Positions 1 through 8,591 of a stretch of DNA of 30,613 nt are shown here, in pieces. Numbering within the stretch: the first letter of the stretch is position 1; the number at the start of each line of letters is the position of its first letter. A program made the translations under genes and the position numbers. The stretch is from positions 1 through 30,613 of the forward strand of contig CAZQEZ010000048.1 of assembly GCA_964592475.1 (NCBI GenBank), given 5' to 3'. This DNA comes from CAZQEZ01 sp964592475. Its GTDB lineage: Bacteria > Bacteroidota > Bacteroidia > Cytophagales > Cyclobacteriaceae. Under the pieces are notes generated by a model, which was not told where the DNA came from, made no database searches, and worked only from the letters and a program-made list of their open reading frames with translations.

Positions 1-484
1 TTATCATTTGAGCTATGGCCTGCTCTTTTTCACGCTGTCGCAATTCTTTCTCACGTTGTCGCAATTCTTTTTCACGCTGTCGCAATTCTTTCTCACGCAG
101 TAGCAATTCTTTCTCGTGTTGTCTCTCACGCTGTCGTCGTGCTTTTTCCTTTTGGAGTTTTCCCTCAACTTTCTCTACGCCACGCTTCAGGCCTTCTTTA
201 TAAAAAGCATCTTCTTCTATATTGTAAGTAATAGGCATCTTTTCTATCGCTGTTTTAATGTTTTCATTTAACCCTCTCAAACGGGATAAAATTACCAGTT
301 GCTTAATGTATTTTTTAAACGCTATTTCTGATTGATTAGTTTCTCTTAAAAATAAAGCAATTATCTTACACTGACCAAATTTTATTGGCAGATAAAATGC
401 GCCACTTGTAATCTTATTGAGCCACTTATCAATGATTGACCAAAAAATATAACTAATAATGTAATTTTTGCATTTAATAAAACA
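1..484 (-). pseudogene. 3' fragment of Rpn / PD-(D/E)XK nuclease-transposase type gene
   Basis: The minus strand is open from just inside a TAG (485-487) to the left edge. The translation matches the C-terminal part of the Rpn-family recombination-promoting nuclease/putative transposase proteins common in Bacteroidota: a helical stretch with SRLRGLNENI, then MPITYNIEEDAFYKEGLKRG, then a highly charged coiled coil of REKELRQ heptads. The N-terminal nuclease domain (roughly 200 residues in full-length relatives) is missing. The frame has no ATG before the internal one at 236-238, so this is probably a 5'-truncated remnant rather than an active gene. The true stop lies outside the window. The family call rests on remembered resemblance of the C-terminal half only. 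A short stand-alone coiled-coil protein starting at 238 is a less likely reading. Confidence 0.55.
31..114. repeat. Four tandem 21-bp repeats
   Basis: Four consecutive 21-bp units (31-51, 52-72, 73-93, 94-114) vary around cacgctgtcgcaattctttc plus t. They sit inside the Rpn-like fragment and, on the minus strand, encode the heptad (R/L)(Q/L)REKEL, so they keep frame and build a coiled-coil tail. Unit 4 is the most diverged. Such in-frame heptad repeats change number easily by slippage. Confidence 0.9.
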
Positions 485-522
485 CTAATTTGATTGTGTA
501 AAAAAATTAAAAAATTCTACTT

Positions 523-3162
523 ATGAAAACATTATTTTCAATTGTACTATTATGCTTTGCGATGACATACGTAACAGCACAAGAAACACCGATTATAGAC
601 CGGGAGCTATTTTTTGGCAATCCTGAGATTTCGTCAGGTCAATTGAGCCCCGACGGCCAATGGATATCATTCATGCAGGAATATGACGGTATCATGAACA
701 TTTGGGTGAAAAAATTTGATGAACCATTTGCAAAGGCACGACCGCTTACCGACAGTAAAAGGCCGCTTTACGGTTATTTCTGGACCCGAGATGGCAAATA
801 TATTCTATATGCCAAGGACAAAGATGGTGATGAAAACATCAATGTTTTTGCAGTTAATCCTCAGGATAATGCAGAAGAAGGAAAAGTACCTGAGTCTCGC
901 AACCTAACACCCATGGACGAAGTAACAGCTCAGATTTACAATGTAAGCCAGAATAATCCTGATGAATTAATGATCGGCTTAAATGACAGGGATAAAGCCT
1001 GGCACGATTTGTATAAGTTGACAATTTCAACCGGTGAACTTACCAAAATCTATGAAAACACAGACCGTATTACTGGTTATGATTTTGATTGGGATGACCA
1101 ATTGAGATTATTATATCGTACTGATGAGAAGGGAAATACCAGCTTCTTATATTATGAAAGCGAGGACAAACTGACTCCTATTTACGAAACGCTGGTTACA
1201 GAAAGTGCTTACGCGTATGCCTGGAATAAAGACAATTCAAAGTTTTACCTGGTAACTAATAAAGGTGATCTTAACCTGAGTACTTTATATCTAATGGATC
1301 CTAAAACCAAAGCACTTACAAAAGTAGAAAGTGATCCTAAAAATAAAGTAGATTTTGGCGGACTTTCCATGGATAGAAATACCCGAGAAATCATATATAC
1401 CTCCTACACAGATGATAAAACCCGGTACAACTGGAAAAATAAAACCTGGGAAGCTAATTACAAGTTTTTACAAAAGAAATTCCCGGGCCGTGAAGTTAAC
1501 TTCATGAGTTCTACCAATGATTATAAAAAAATGTTGATTGCCGTAGGCGGCGACAAATATGCTTCTGAAACTTACTTTTTTGATACTGAGAAAAAAGAAG
1601 TGGTACATCAATACACTCCCCGACCCAAACTCAAAGAAGTAGAACAACATCTTTCGCCAATGAAGCCAATAAGCTTCAAAAGTAGTGACGGATTGGAAAT
1701 TCCCGCTTACCTAACTGTACCTCAAGGAAAAGAAGCTAAAAATCTACCGGTAGTGGTGCTGGTACATGGTGGTCCTAAAGGCCCACGAGATTATTGGGGA
1801 TACGATTCGGAGGCTCAATTTTTGAGCAACAGAGGATATGCCGTTTTACAGCCTAATTTCCGATCCAGTGGTGGCTATGGAAAAGAATTTCTAAACGCTG
1901 GCGACCTGCAGTGGGGAAAATTGATGCAAGATGACATTACCTGGGGAGTAAAACACTTAATTGAAGAAGGAATTGCTGACCCAGAGCGAGTGGCAATAAT
2001 GGGTGCTAGCTACGGTGGCTATGCAACTCTGGCTGGTCTTGCATTTACTCCTGATTTATATGCTTGCGGGGTAGACATAGTAGGACCAAGCAATATTTTC
2101 ACTTTGTTAGAATCAATTCCGGCTTATTGGGAGGCCGGCAGAGCATTTTTATACGGCATGGTGGGTGACCCTGAAACAGAAGAAGGAAAAGCATTAATTG
2201 AGGCAGCCAGTCCACTATTCAGTGCAGACAAAATAGAAAAGCCGCTATTGATCATTCAGGGAGCTAACGACCCCAGGGTAGCCAAAGCTGAAGCAGACCA
2301 AATTGTAATTGCATTACGTGATAAGGGCAAACCGGTGAGTTACCTACTGGCCGATGATGAAGGCCATGGATTTGCTAAGCCGGTCAACAGAATGGCAATG
2401 TACGCTGAAACCGAAAAATTTCTGGCCGAATACCTGGGAGGCAGATTCCAGAAGGATATGCCGGAAGATGTAAGTAAAAGACTGGCTGAACTTAAAGTTG
2501 ACATTGAGTCAGTAACTTACGAACCCAAAGAAAAATTGAGCTCGGCAGACGCTTTGCCTGCATTGGACGTGATGGTAAAAGAAGGCGCTATGAGCTATGA
2601 TATATTAGTAGAAGTACAAGGACAAAAAGTGCCTATGACAATGACCCGTACTATAAGTAAAAAAGCGGATAATTGGATTATTACTGATGCTTCTACCGGA
2701 GCTATGGGAGAAATTAAAGATGAAATAGAATTTACGGCTAAACTTGATCCATTGAAAAGAAATATAGATCAAATGGGTCAGAAAATTGGAATGGAATACA
2801 AGCCCAATAAAGTATCCGTACAAGCTATGGGAAATAATATGGAAATGGCATTTGATGGAGCCATGGTAACCGATGGCCCCGGCATGGATATGATTATAGC
2901 CGGCTTACCACTTGCTGAAGGGTATGAGCTTACATTTGATATGCCAAATATGACTACCATGAAAGCCAAACAAGTAAAACTTACTGTGGATAGCAAAGAA
3001 GAAGTAAATGGTGTGGATGCATGGAAGGTAAACGTGATAGCTACTGATAATGAAAATGACAAAACCACCTTATGGATTAATCCCGAGGAGAAGGTAGCCG
3101 AAAAAATAGTGCAAGTATTGCCTGCCATGGGCAATGCAGTAATGACTATTACTAAAAAGTAA
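523..3162 (+). CDS. Secreted S9 prolyl oligopeptidase-family peptidase with extra C-terminal domain
   Basis: Serine peptidase of family S9, expected to cleave peptides outside the cytoplasm. Residues 1-19 form a signal peptide ending TAQ. Residues ~25-370 are WD40-like beta-propeller repeats (LSPDGQWISF, FWTRDGKYILYAKD). Residues ~375-640 are the alpha/beta-hydrolase domain. The nucleophile is Ser496 in GASYGG, and the expected acid and base are Asp583 (GANDPRVAKAEAD) and His615 (DEGHGF), so the triad is intact. An additional ~230 residues (about 650-879) follow that ordinary S9 enzymes of ~650 residues do not have. They are beta-rich and methionine-rich, and end with an LTVDSKEEVNGVDAWKV...TLWINPEEKV pattern like DUF3108/LolA-type envelope proteins. 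The gene stands alone and is followed by a clear terminator. The family call is firm; the substrate is unknown. Confidence 0.92.
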   Translation: MKTLFSIVLLCFAMTYVTAQETPIIDRELFFGNPEISSGQLSPDGQWISFMQEYDGIMNIWVKKFDEPFAKARPLTDSKRPLYGYFWTRDGKYILYAKDKDGDENINVFAVNPQDNAEEGKVPESRNLTPMDEVTAQIYNVSQNNPDELMIGLNDRDKAWHDLYKLTISTGELTKIYENTDRITGYDFDWDDQLRLLYRTDEKGNTSFLYYESEDKLTPIYETLVTESAYAYAWNKDNSKFYLVTNKGDLNLSTLYLMDPKTKALTKVESDPKNKVDFGGLSMDRNTREIIYTSYTDDKTRYNWKNKTWEANYKFLQKKFPGREVNFMSSTNDYKKMLIAVGGDKYASETYFFDTEKKEVVHQYTPRPKLKEVEQHLSPMKPISFKSSDGLEIPAYLTVPQGKEAKNLPVVVLVHGGPKGPRDYWGYDSEAQFLSNRGYAVLQPNFRSSGGYGKEFLNAGDLQWGKLMQDDITWGVKHLIEEGIADPERVAIMGASYGGYATLAGLAFTPDLYACGVDIVGPSNIFTLLESIPAYWEAGRAFLYGMVGDPETEEGKALIEAASPLFSADKIEKPLLIIQGANDPRVAKAEADQIVIALRDKGKPVSYLLADDEGHGFAKPVNRMAMYAETEKFLAEYLGGRFQKDMPEDVSKRLAELKVDIESVTYEPKEKLSSADALPALDVMVKEGAMSYDILVEVQGQKVPMTMTRTISKKADNWIITDASTGAMGEIKDEIEFTAKLDPLKRNIDQMGQKIGMEYKPNKVSVQAMGNNMEMAFDGAMVTDGPGMDMIIAGLPLAEGYELTFDMPNMTTMKAKQVKLTVDSKEEVNGVDAWKVNVIATDNENDKTTLWINPEEKVAEKIVQVLPAMGNAVMTITKK

Positions 3163-3170
3163 ATTTTATT

Positions 3171-3201
3171 GAGGGTTGTCTATGGCAGCCCTCTTTTTTT
3201 T
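3171..3201 (+). terminator. Rho-independent terminator after the S9 peptidase
   Basis: GAGGGTTG (3171-3178) pairs with CAGCCCTC (3186-3193) with one G-T wobble across a 7-nt loop, followed at once by a run of T. It begins 8 nt after the S9 peptidase stop. Confidence 0.85.
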
Positions 3202-3275
3202 AAATAACACTATTGTACCTTAACCTGTTGTATTAATGAACTTTTTAAAAATTAAAATTAATTATTATTTATACA

Positions 3276-3740
3276 ATGGAGAAACAACAGGAAATAATAA
3301 CCGCCCTTCAAAAAGCATATTGGAAAGAAATAGAAACCATTATGAACTACCAGGCTAATTCGGTAAATCTGGATGGTATACGAGCTGAAGAAGTACGTGA
3401 AATATTGACCTCAGAAGTTTCTGATGAATTAGGCCACTCGCGCCAACTTGCTGAAAGAATAAAAGAGTTAGAAGGAACTGTGGAAGGATCTATGGATTTC
3501 AAGTCGGAGCAAAAAACCAGTCAACCGCCTGCCGATACAACAGATCTGGGCAGCGTAGTTAAAGGTGTAATAGATGCCGAAAAAGATGCCATTGCCCATT
3601 ACAAGTACATAATAGAATTGACTGACGGAATCGATTTTGTAACTCAGGATATGTGTATTGCCTTACAGGCCGATGAAGAAAAGCACCTTCGTATTTTCAG
3701 AGGCTTTCTTAAAGGCATGGAAAAAGATGATTTATTGTAA
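3276..3740 (+). CDS. Ferritin-like (bacterioferritin/DUF2383-like four-helix) protein
   Basis: A 154-residue, all-helical, soluble protein. Two EXXH signatures typical of ferritin-like di-iron four-helix bundles are visible: E51-x-x-H54 (DELGHSRQ) and E134-x-x-H137 (ADEEKHLRIF). Further acidic candidates are E18/E20 in the first helix and E102 (DAEKDAIAHY) in the third. A polar loop at residues ~74-92 separates the two helical hairpins. Bacterioferritin/rubrerythrin-type relatives store iron or detoxify peroxide. Whether this one oxidises iron, stores it or does something else cannot be told from sequence. No ferritin B-site or haem-ligand methionine was verified. It is monocistronic with its own terminator, and the AT-rich upstream region has no Shine-Dalgarno, as usual for the phylum. 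Confidence 0.75.
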   Translation: MEKQQEIITALQKAYWKEIETIMNYQANSVNLDGIRAEEVREILTSEVSDELGHSRQLAERIKELEGTVEGSMDFKSEQKTSQPPADTTDLGSVVKGVIDAEKDAIAHYKYIIELTDGIDFVTQDMCIALQADEEKHLRIFRGFLKGMEKDDLL

Positions 3741-3749
3741 TTTTATTGA

Positions 3750-3780
3750 AGGGAAGCGATCCAGTTTCCCTGTTTTTTTT
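3750..3780 (+). terminator. Rho-independent terminator after the ferritin-like gene
   Basis: AGGGAA (3750-3755) pairs with TTCCCT (3766-3771) around a 10-nt loop, followed by G and eight T. It lies 10 nt beyond the ferritin-like stop codon. Confidence 0.8.
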
Positions 3781-4133
3781 ACGCTAGCGTCGTTGTTTTT
3801 ATGAAAATATATGACTGGCATTTACTCCACCCTTCTTGCTCCAATTTTCTAAGTTCATTCACATGGGCAAATTCTTTATTAGCTGCAATTCACAAATGCA
3901 ATGAAATTGAAAAATCTTTTGCATCTGACTAAATAAGTGATTTTAAAAAAATTTCTTTATTGAGTCGATAAGAGGGTTGTTTCAACGGTATCAAAATACT
4001 TAATACTTACTTCTACACCTCTTTTCCTACATTTTTTGATGATATTATTCTCACTTATTAACAACATTAGCAGACCTCCTGGCATTAGCTTATTGTGTTA
4101 TCTATAGATTAAATGTGGTTTTCTAGACATAAA

Positions 4134-4155
4134 ATTACTTATTACCATAAGTAAT
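4134..4155. repeat. Perfect 8-bp inverted repeat
   Basis: ATTACTTA (4134-4141) and TAAGTAAT (4148-4155) are perfect reverse complements around a 6-nt centre (TTACCA). There is no T-run, so it is not an obvious terminator; a protein-binding operator is possible. Confidence 0.6.
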
Positions 4156-4161
4156 GATTAA

Positions 4162-4177
4162 TTTAGATGATTCTAAA
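4162..4177. repeat. Palindrome TTTAGA-N4-TCTAAA
   Basis: TTTAGA (4162-4167) and TCTAAA (4172-4177) flank TGAT. The half-site matches the outer six bases of the 17-bp palindrome at 16100-16116 upstream of the ferredoxin, but the spacer here is one base shorter. It begins 7 bp after the previous dyad. Confidence 0.5.
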
Positions 4178-4186
4178 TAATGTTTT

Positions 4187-4297
4187 ATGATTTTAGACAA
4201 TGTAAAGCAGGTATTACAACTCATAGGACAACAACAAAGAAAAGCAGAGATAAATAAATTTTTTCATGTTCGATTTTTTAAATTATGCTACAAATGA
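4187..4297 (+). CDS. Possible 36-residue small protein (doubtful)
   Basis: ATG frame of 36 codons that starts 10 bp after the second dyad. It begins MILDNVKQVLQLIGQQQRKA and then becomes basic and hydrophobic. The first 20 residues look more protein-like than random AT-rich DNA, and the position just behind two dyads would suit a regulated small gene or the remnant of a larger one. No family is recognised and chance is a realistic explanation. Confidence 0.15.
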   Translation: MILDNVKQVLQLIGQQQRKAEINKFFHVRFFKLCYK

Positions 4298-4486
4298 CTA
4301 TAATTTCCAGCCTTTACTAAAAATAAATCAGATAGAATGGTAAAATCGTAGCCTCAACCGACAATATGAATAAATAAAACGGATTTCACTTATATTAAAC
4401 TTTTTAAGGCTTATTAGCCAAAAAGAAAGTACCACCTGCAAAGAATTTCCCTAGATTTGTTAAAAAAAATTAACCCCAATCAACAA

Positions 4487-5500
4487 ATGATCGACTTACG
4501 AAGTGATACCGTGACAAAGCCCACAGAAGGTATGAAGCAATTTATGTTTGATGCTGAAGTAGGTGATGATGTGTTACGAGAAGACCCTGCCGTGTTAGCA
4601 TTAGAAGAGAAAACTGCCAAGCTTTTTAATCATGAGGCCGCATTATTTTGCCCCTCGGGTACCATGACCAATCAAATTGCTATACGAGTACACACGCAGC
4701 CACAAGATGAGATAATCTGTGATAGAAAGTCGCACATTTATAATTACGAAGGCGGGGGCATTGCCTATAATTCAATGGCCTCAGTTAGATTGCTTGGTGG
4801 AGATGGAGGCAGATTTACAGCAGAACAAGTAGAAGCTAATATAAATCCCGATGATATACATTATCCTATAACTTCTTTAGTGAGTTTAGAAAACACTGTA
4901 AATAAAGGGGGTGGAAGCATCTATAACCTGGAGGAAATTAAAAGGATAAGCACTTTATGCAGAGAAAGACAATTGAAAATGCATTTGGATGGTGCACGTT
5001 TATTCAACGCTTTGGTAGCTACCGGTCAATCTCCACAAGAGCATGGTAGTTTTTTTGATAGCATATCGTTATGCCTGAGCAAAGGCTTGGGTGCGCCAGT
5101 AGGCAGTGTACTGATTGGTAGCAATCAATTTATTAAAAAAGCTATGAGAGTAAGAAAAGTAATGGGCGGTGGCATGCGCCAGGCTGGTTACTTAGCCGCT
5201 GCAGGAATTTATGCATTAGAAAACCACGTACTAAGGCTAAAAGAAGACCATGACAGAGCTAAAAAAATTGCCTCTATTCTAAAGCAAAAAAGTTTTGTTG
5301 CTTCCGTATTACCAGTAGAAACAAATATTATCATTTTTACCGTAGATTACCCCCATGGAGTAGATCAGTTACTTCTGGATCTTGAATATAAAGGCATCCT
5401 GGCCGTGAAGTTTGGTAAAAAAGAGGTGCGATTAGTTACTCACCTTAATTTTGATGATCGGCAATTAGACGAATTTGAAAAATTATTAAAAACATTTTAG
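4487..5500 (+). CDS. ltaE: Low-specificity L-threonine aldolase
   Basis: Pyridoxal-phosphate enzyme (fold type I, beta-eliminating lyase family) that splits L-threonine or L-allo-threonine to glycine and acetaldehyde in the cytoplasm. The N-terminus MIDLRSDTVTKPTEGM is the family hallmark. The PLP-binding lysine is Lys199 in SLCLSKGLGAPVGS, and MHLDGARLFNA carries the aspartate expected to contact the pyridine nitrogen. At 337 residues it has the usual length. A TTG at 4457 would add ten residues in frame, but the family nearly always begins with the MIDLRSDT motif, so the ATG at 4487 is chosen. It stands alone between AT-rich spacers. Confidence 0.92.
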   Translation: MIDLRSDTVTKPTEGMKQFMFDAEVGDDVLREDPAVLALEEKTAKLFNHEAALFCPSGTMTNQIAIRVHTQPQDEIICDRKSHIYNYEGGGIAYNSMASVRLLGGDGGRFTAEQVEANINPDDIHYPITSLVSLENTVNKGGGSIYNLEEIKRISTLCRERQLKMHLDGARLFNALVATGQSPQEHGSFFDSISLCLSKGLGAPVGSVLIGSNQFIKKAMRVRKVMGGGMRQAGYLAAAGIYALENHVLRLKEDHDRAKKIASILKQKSFVASVLPVETNIIIFTVDYPHGVDQLLLDLEYKGILAVKFGKKEVRLVTHLNFDDRQLDEFEKLLKTF

Positions 5501-5700
5501 AGAATAGTTTTAATAATTGAGCTTATTGCTGTAATTTCACAATAAATTAAGATACCAAATTAACAATTATATAAAATTTATTTTGATATAATCAATTTAT
5601 TTATGCCAATTGAGCAATAATTAATAATATTCGACAAATAAACAACACAACAATAACCTGGTTTACTTATAATTATATCTTCTTACTTAAAACCCAAACC

Positions 5701-7416
5701 ATGGAAGAAACATTAGTAAAAGATCAAAAAACCCTTACCAGCTTTTTAAAACATCTGGATGGAAAGAACTATACCGCTTACAAGGATATAAAAGAAACTT
5801 ACCATTTTATGGATTTTACCTTGATTATCGATTATATTCAAGGTGATCCCTTTGCTTCTCCCAGCAGATTCAGGTTGCAAATACCACAACATATTGCCGG
5901 GTTTCCCCGAGATACCTACTATAATAAAAGTAGAAAAATAGCACTTGCCGATTTTTTGGGTCGCCAGTTTAGAGCAACTGCTTACAAGCTTTTCAAATCA
6001 AGAGGGACAGGCAAAAGTGGTGAGCTAAACATGCCAGTGATGGGTCCTGAAATAGTGGAACGAACCAATGTAATTATAAATGAACATCATGTAGAAGCAA
6101 GATTCAATGTAGGATTGCCAGCTAGAGGCAGAAGAATACTTGGACTGCAAGCAATGGAACTACTTTGTGAAGAGTTACCTCAATTGGTGTATCAATCGCT
6201 TATGTTCAAATCAATTGACCAGGAAGCTTTGTATCGCCAAATTGAAACCTCGGAGGATGCTGATTTTATTAGAAATAAATTAATCAGCAAAAAGTTGGTA
6301 GCCTTTGTTGCCAATGGAGCCATATTACCCCGAAAAAGCGGGATAGAAAGTGCCCCTCTATCTGAAAATGCCATTCCATTTAATAGCCCTGCGGAGCTTG
6401 AGGTAAGTTTTGAATGCCCCAACCATGGTCTTATTAGTGGCATGGGAATACCGCAAGGTATCACGTTAATAGTTGGAGGAGGTTTTCATGGCAAGTCTAC
6501 CTTGCTCAATGCTATCACCCATGGTATTTATAATCATATCCCTGGCGACGGCAGAGAAATGGTGATCACCCATCCACATGCGGTAAAGGTTAAATCCGAA
6601 GAAGGACGAAACATTCATAAAGTAGATATCAGCACATTTATCAAAGGATTACCTAATGATGAAGATACTCAAAACTTTGCTACCAACAACGCTAGCGGGA
6701 GTACTTCTCAGGCAGCTAATATAATGGAAGCCCTAGAAGTAGGAGCCAAAGCTATTCTAATTGATGAAGATACATCTGCCACTAATTTTATGATTAGAGA
6801 TCAACGCATGCAAAGTTTGATTGATAAAGAGCATGAGCCAATTACTCCTTTTTTAGATAAAATTAAATCTCTGTATGCTGACCAAGATGTAAGCACTATA
6901 TTGGTGATGGGTGGCACAGGTGATTATTTCGAAGTAGCCGATAGCATAATAGCCATGGAAAATTATGTGCCAAAAGATGTTACTGCGCAAGCTAAATCGA
7001 TAGCAGAAAAAATGCCGGTAGAAAGAATTAATGAGGGAGGAGAAGAATTTGGACGGATATATCACCGCAGGATATTTTTAAAAAGCCTTGACCCTAGTAA
7101 AGGTAAGAAATCGGTAAATATTAAAACCCGTCGTACGAATTATATGGGGTTTGGCAAAGAAGAAATAGAACTCCATGCAATTGATCAATTAATTGACCCA
7201 GGCCAGCTAAGAGCAATAGCAGAGGCTATTATTTACTTTAAGAAAGATCCTAAAAGCAGGGAACTTTCATTGACAGATATTCTCACAAAGTTAGATCAAT
7301 ACATAAAAGAAAATGGACTACATAGCTTGGCTGAAAGAGGTGATTTAGTATATTTCAGGCCCTACGAAATTGCAGCCACAATTAATCGGCATAGAGGATT
7401 AATTATTTTGGATTAA
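5701..7416 (+). CDS. ABC-class P-loop ATPase (PF09818 / COG3044 family)
   Basis: A 571-residue soluble protein of the 'predicted ATPase of the ABC class' family. The Walker A loop is GGGFHGKST (residues 259-267, Lys265). The family-specific Walker B block is ILIDEDTSATNFMIRD (residues 353-368). GYDYFEVADSII-like strands (VMGGTGDYFEVADSII) follow. The N-terminal ~240 residues are the conserved non-ATPase part, with DYIQGDPFASPSRFR near the start. There are no membrane segments, so this is not a transporter. A trypanosome homologue (MRB1590) binds RNA, but the bacterial role is not established. It is monocistronic; a hairpin follows 10 nt after the stop and faces the leftward kor genes. Confidence 0.88.
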   Translation: MEETLVKDQKTLTSFLKHLDGKNYTAYKDIKETYHFMDFTLIIDYIQGDPFASPSRFRLQIPQHIAGFPRDTYYNKSRKIALADFLGRQFRATAYKLFKSRGTGKSGELNMPVMGPEIVERTNVIINEHHVEARFNVGLPARGRRILGLQAMELLCEELPQLVYQSLMFKSIDQEALYRQIETSEDADFIRNKLISKKLVAFVANGAILPRKSGIESAPLSENAIPFNSPAELEVSFECPNHGLISGMGIPQGITLIVGGGFHGKSTLLNAITHGIYNHIPGDGREMVITHPHAVKVKSEEGRNIHKVDISTFIKGLPNDEDTQNFATNNASGSTSQAANIMEALEVGAKAILIDEDTSATNFMIRDQRMQSLIDKEHEPITPFLDKIKSLYADQDVSTILVMGGTGDYFEVADSIIAMENYVPKDVTAQAKSIAEKMPVERINEGGEEFGRIYHRRIFLKSLDPSKGKKSVNIKTRRTNYMGFGKEEIELHAIDQLIDPGQLRAIAEAIIYFKKDPKSRELSLTDILTKLDQYIKENGLHSLAERGDLVYFRPYEIAATINRHRGLIILD

Positions 7417-7426
7417 TTGCATTAAA

Positions 7427-7458
7427 AGGATTACTTCTTAGTGATCCTATTCAATTTT
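7427..7458. terminator. Bidirectional terminator between the ABC-ATPase and korB
   Basis: AGGATTACT (7427-7435) pairs with AGTGATCCT (7440-7448), nine pairs with one wobble around a TCTT loop, with AAAA before and a weak T-rich run (ATTCAATTTT) after. It lies between two convergent genes and could serve both. A second inverted repeat, CAGGCC-N5-GGCCTG (7470-7486), sits between it and the end of korB. Confidence 0.55.
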
Positions 7459-7541
7459 AGGTATTATACCAGGCCTCAATGGCCTGATATATTTGTTTGT
7501 AAGGGCCTTTAATTAAGCTTTTTTTGAAATGGTTATACCTA

Positions 7542-8591
7542 TTAAGGAACTTGCCAGTATTCTTCTCCTCGCAAAAGCATTTCAACATCACCCTCTCCTT
7601 TTTTCTCAATTTCATTGTTGATCTGCCACTCCACCTTTTCATCATAAGACGGTCTTTCTTCACTTTGGAAAACACCCATTGGACGAGGCAATTCCGGGTT
7701 ATCGGCCATTCGTGCAAGTATTAAAGCCAGTGTACTATCTTTTTCATCATGTACCAATAAATCGCTGGTGCTATAATCGCCGTTTGAGAGAGACACAACC
7801 GTTGGTTTAAAACCGTCTAGTTTTATGCCTTTATCGTAATTATTACCAAATACCAGGGGTTGGCCATGCTCTAAATTTACCGTGCGGTCTTTTCTGGTAT
7901 CTTTGCTGGTATATTCATCAAATGCTTTATTATTATAAATTATGCAATTAGTATAAATCTCCACAAAAGCTACCCCCTTATGTTGTTGCGCACGCTTAAA
8001 TAAATCGTTCATCATTTTAGAATCTCTGTCAAATCCACGAGCCACAAAAGATGCACCTGAACCCAAAGCCAAAGTTATCGGATTGAAAGGGTCATCTAAA
8101 GCTCCTAGAGGAGAGGATTTAGTTATTTGTCCTGTTCTTGAGGTAGGAGAATACTGCCCTTTGGTAAGGCTATATACCTCGTTATTAAACATTAGCACGT
8201 TAATATCGATATTGCGACGGCAGGCATGGATCATATGATTACCACCAATGCTCATGCAATCACCATCGCCGGTAGCTACCCATACAGAAAGATCGGGACG
8301 TGAAATTTTAAGACCAGTAGCTATGGCTAGTGCTCTGCCATGTATGGAATGAAACCCATACACATCCATGTAATAAGGAAACCTGCCAGAGCAACCGATA
8401 CCCGAAACTATAGCTACTTTTTCTTTTGGTATGCCTATCTCTGGCATTACTTTTTGGCTTTGAGAAAGTATCGCGTAACTACCGCATCCAGCACACCAGC
8501 GTACATCAACATCAGATTTAAAATCTTTGGCCGTTAAGTTCATTTTAGTAACCGGAATGGATTTTATAATTTCATCTACATTTGTTTTCAT
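7542..8591 (-). CDS. korB: 2-oxoacid:ferredoxin oxidoreductase subunit beta
   Basis: Thiamine-diphosphate subunit of a two-subunit 2-oxoacid:ferredoxin oxidoreductase, most likely 2-oxoglutarate-specific: 2-oxoglutarate + CoA + oxidised ferredoxin to succinyl-CoA + CO2 + reduced ferredoxin. Cluster ligands include Cys33/Cys36 (RWCAGCGSYA) and the cysteine of SGIGCSGR. The ThDP/Mg site is VWVATGDGDCMSIGGNH followed by FNNEVYSLTKGQYSPTS. The 349-residue length is normal for the family. The start ATG overlaps the stop of the alpha gene by 4 nt (ATGA), implying translational coupling. Substrate (2-oxoglutarate versus another 2-oxoacid) is inferred from common Bacteroidota practice, since a separate pyruvate enzyme is encoded upstream. 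Confidence 0.88.
   Translation of the reverse strand: MKTNVDEIIKSIPVTKMNLTAKDFKSDVDVRWCAGCGSYAILSQSQKVMPEIGIPKEKVAIVSGIGCSGRFPYYMDVYGFHSIHGRALAIATGLKISRPDLSVWVATGDGDCMSIGGNHMIHACRRNIDINVLMFNNEVYSLTKGQYSPTSRTGQITKSSPLGALDDPFNPITLALGSGASFVARGFDRDSKMMNDLFKRAQQHKGVAFVEIYTNCIIYNNKAFDEYTSKDTRKDRTVNLEHGQPLVFGNNYDKGIKLDGFKPTVVSLSNGDYSTSDLLVHDEKDSTLALILARMADNPELPRPMGVFQSEERPSYDEKVEWQINNEIEKKGEGDVEMLLRGEEYWQVP

Larger units (their letters stand above)
3781..4486. other. Gene-poor AT-rich intergenic stretch with two dyads
   Basis: About 700 bp with no long frame on either strand. It holds two closely spaced dyads (4134-4155 and 4162-4177) and one short frame (4187-4297), described separately. The base composition is more AT-rich than the flanking genes and there is no recognisable protein remnant or RNA gene. 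The 3' part presumably carries the promoter of the threonine aldolase gene, but no convincing TTTG/TAnnTTTG pair was found. Confidence 0.6.

Noticed and set aside
31..114. Regular 21-bp repeats as a possible CRISPR or regulatory iteron array
   Set aside because: The units are contiguous without spacers, keep reading frame and encode REKEL heptads, so they are coding repeats.
2778..3134. 118-codon minus-strand frame
   Set aside because: Antisense to the S9 peptidase C-terminal domain; its Ser/Thr/Phe-rich composition mirrors the methionine- and lysine-rich codons on the other strand.
4457..4486. TTG start extending threonine aldolase by ten residues
   Set aside because: The family hallmark MIDLRSDTVTKPT starts at the ATG 4487 and the extension has no similarity.
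7457..7717. 86-codon minus-strand frame running past the end of korB, as a possible frameshifted extension of korB
   Set aside because: KorB ends at the expected place (EMLLRGEEYWQVP), which is normal for the family, so no frameshift is needed.
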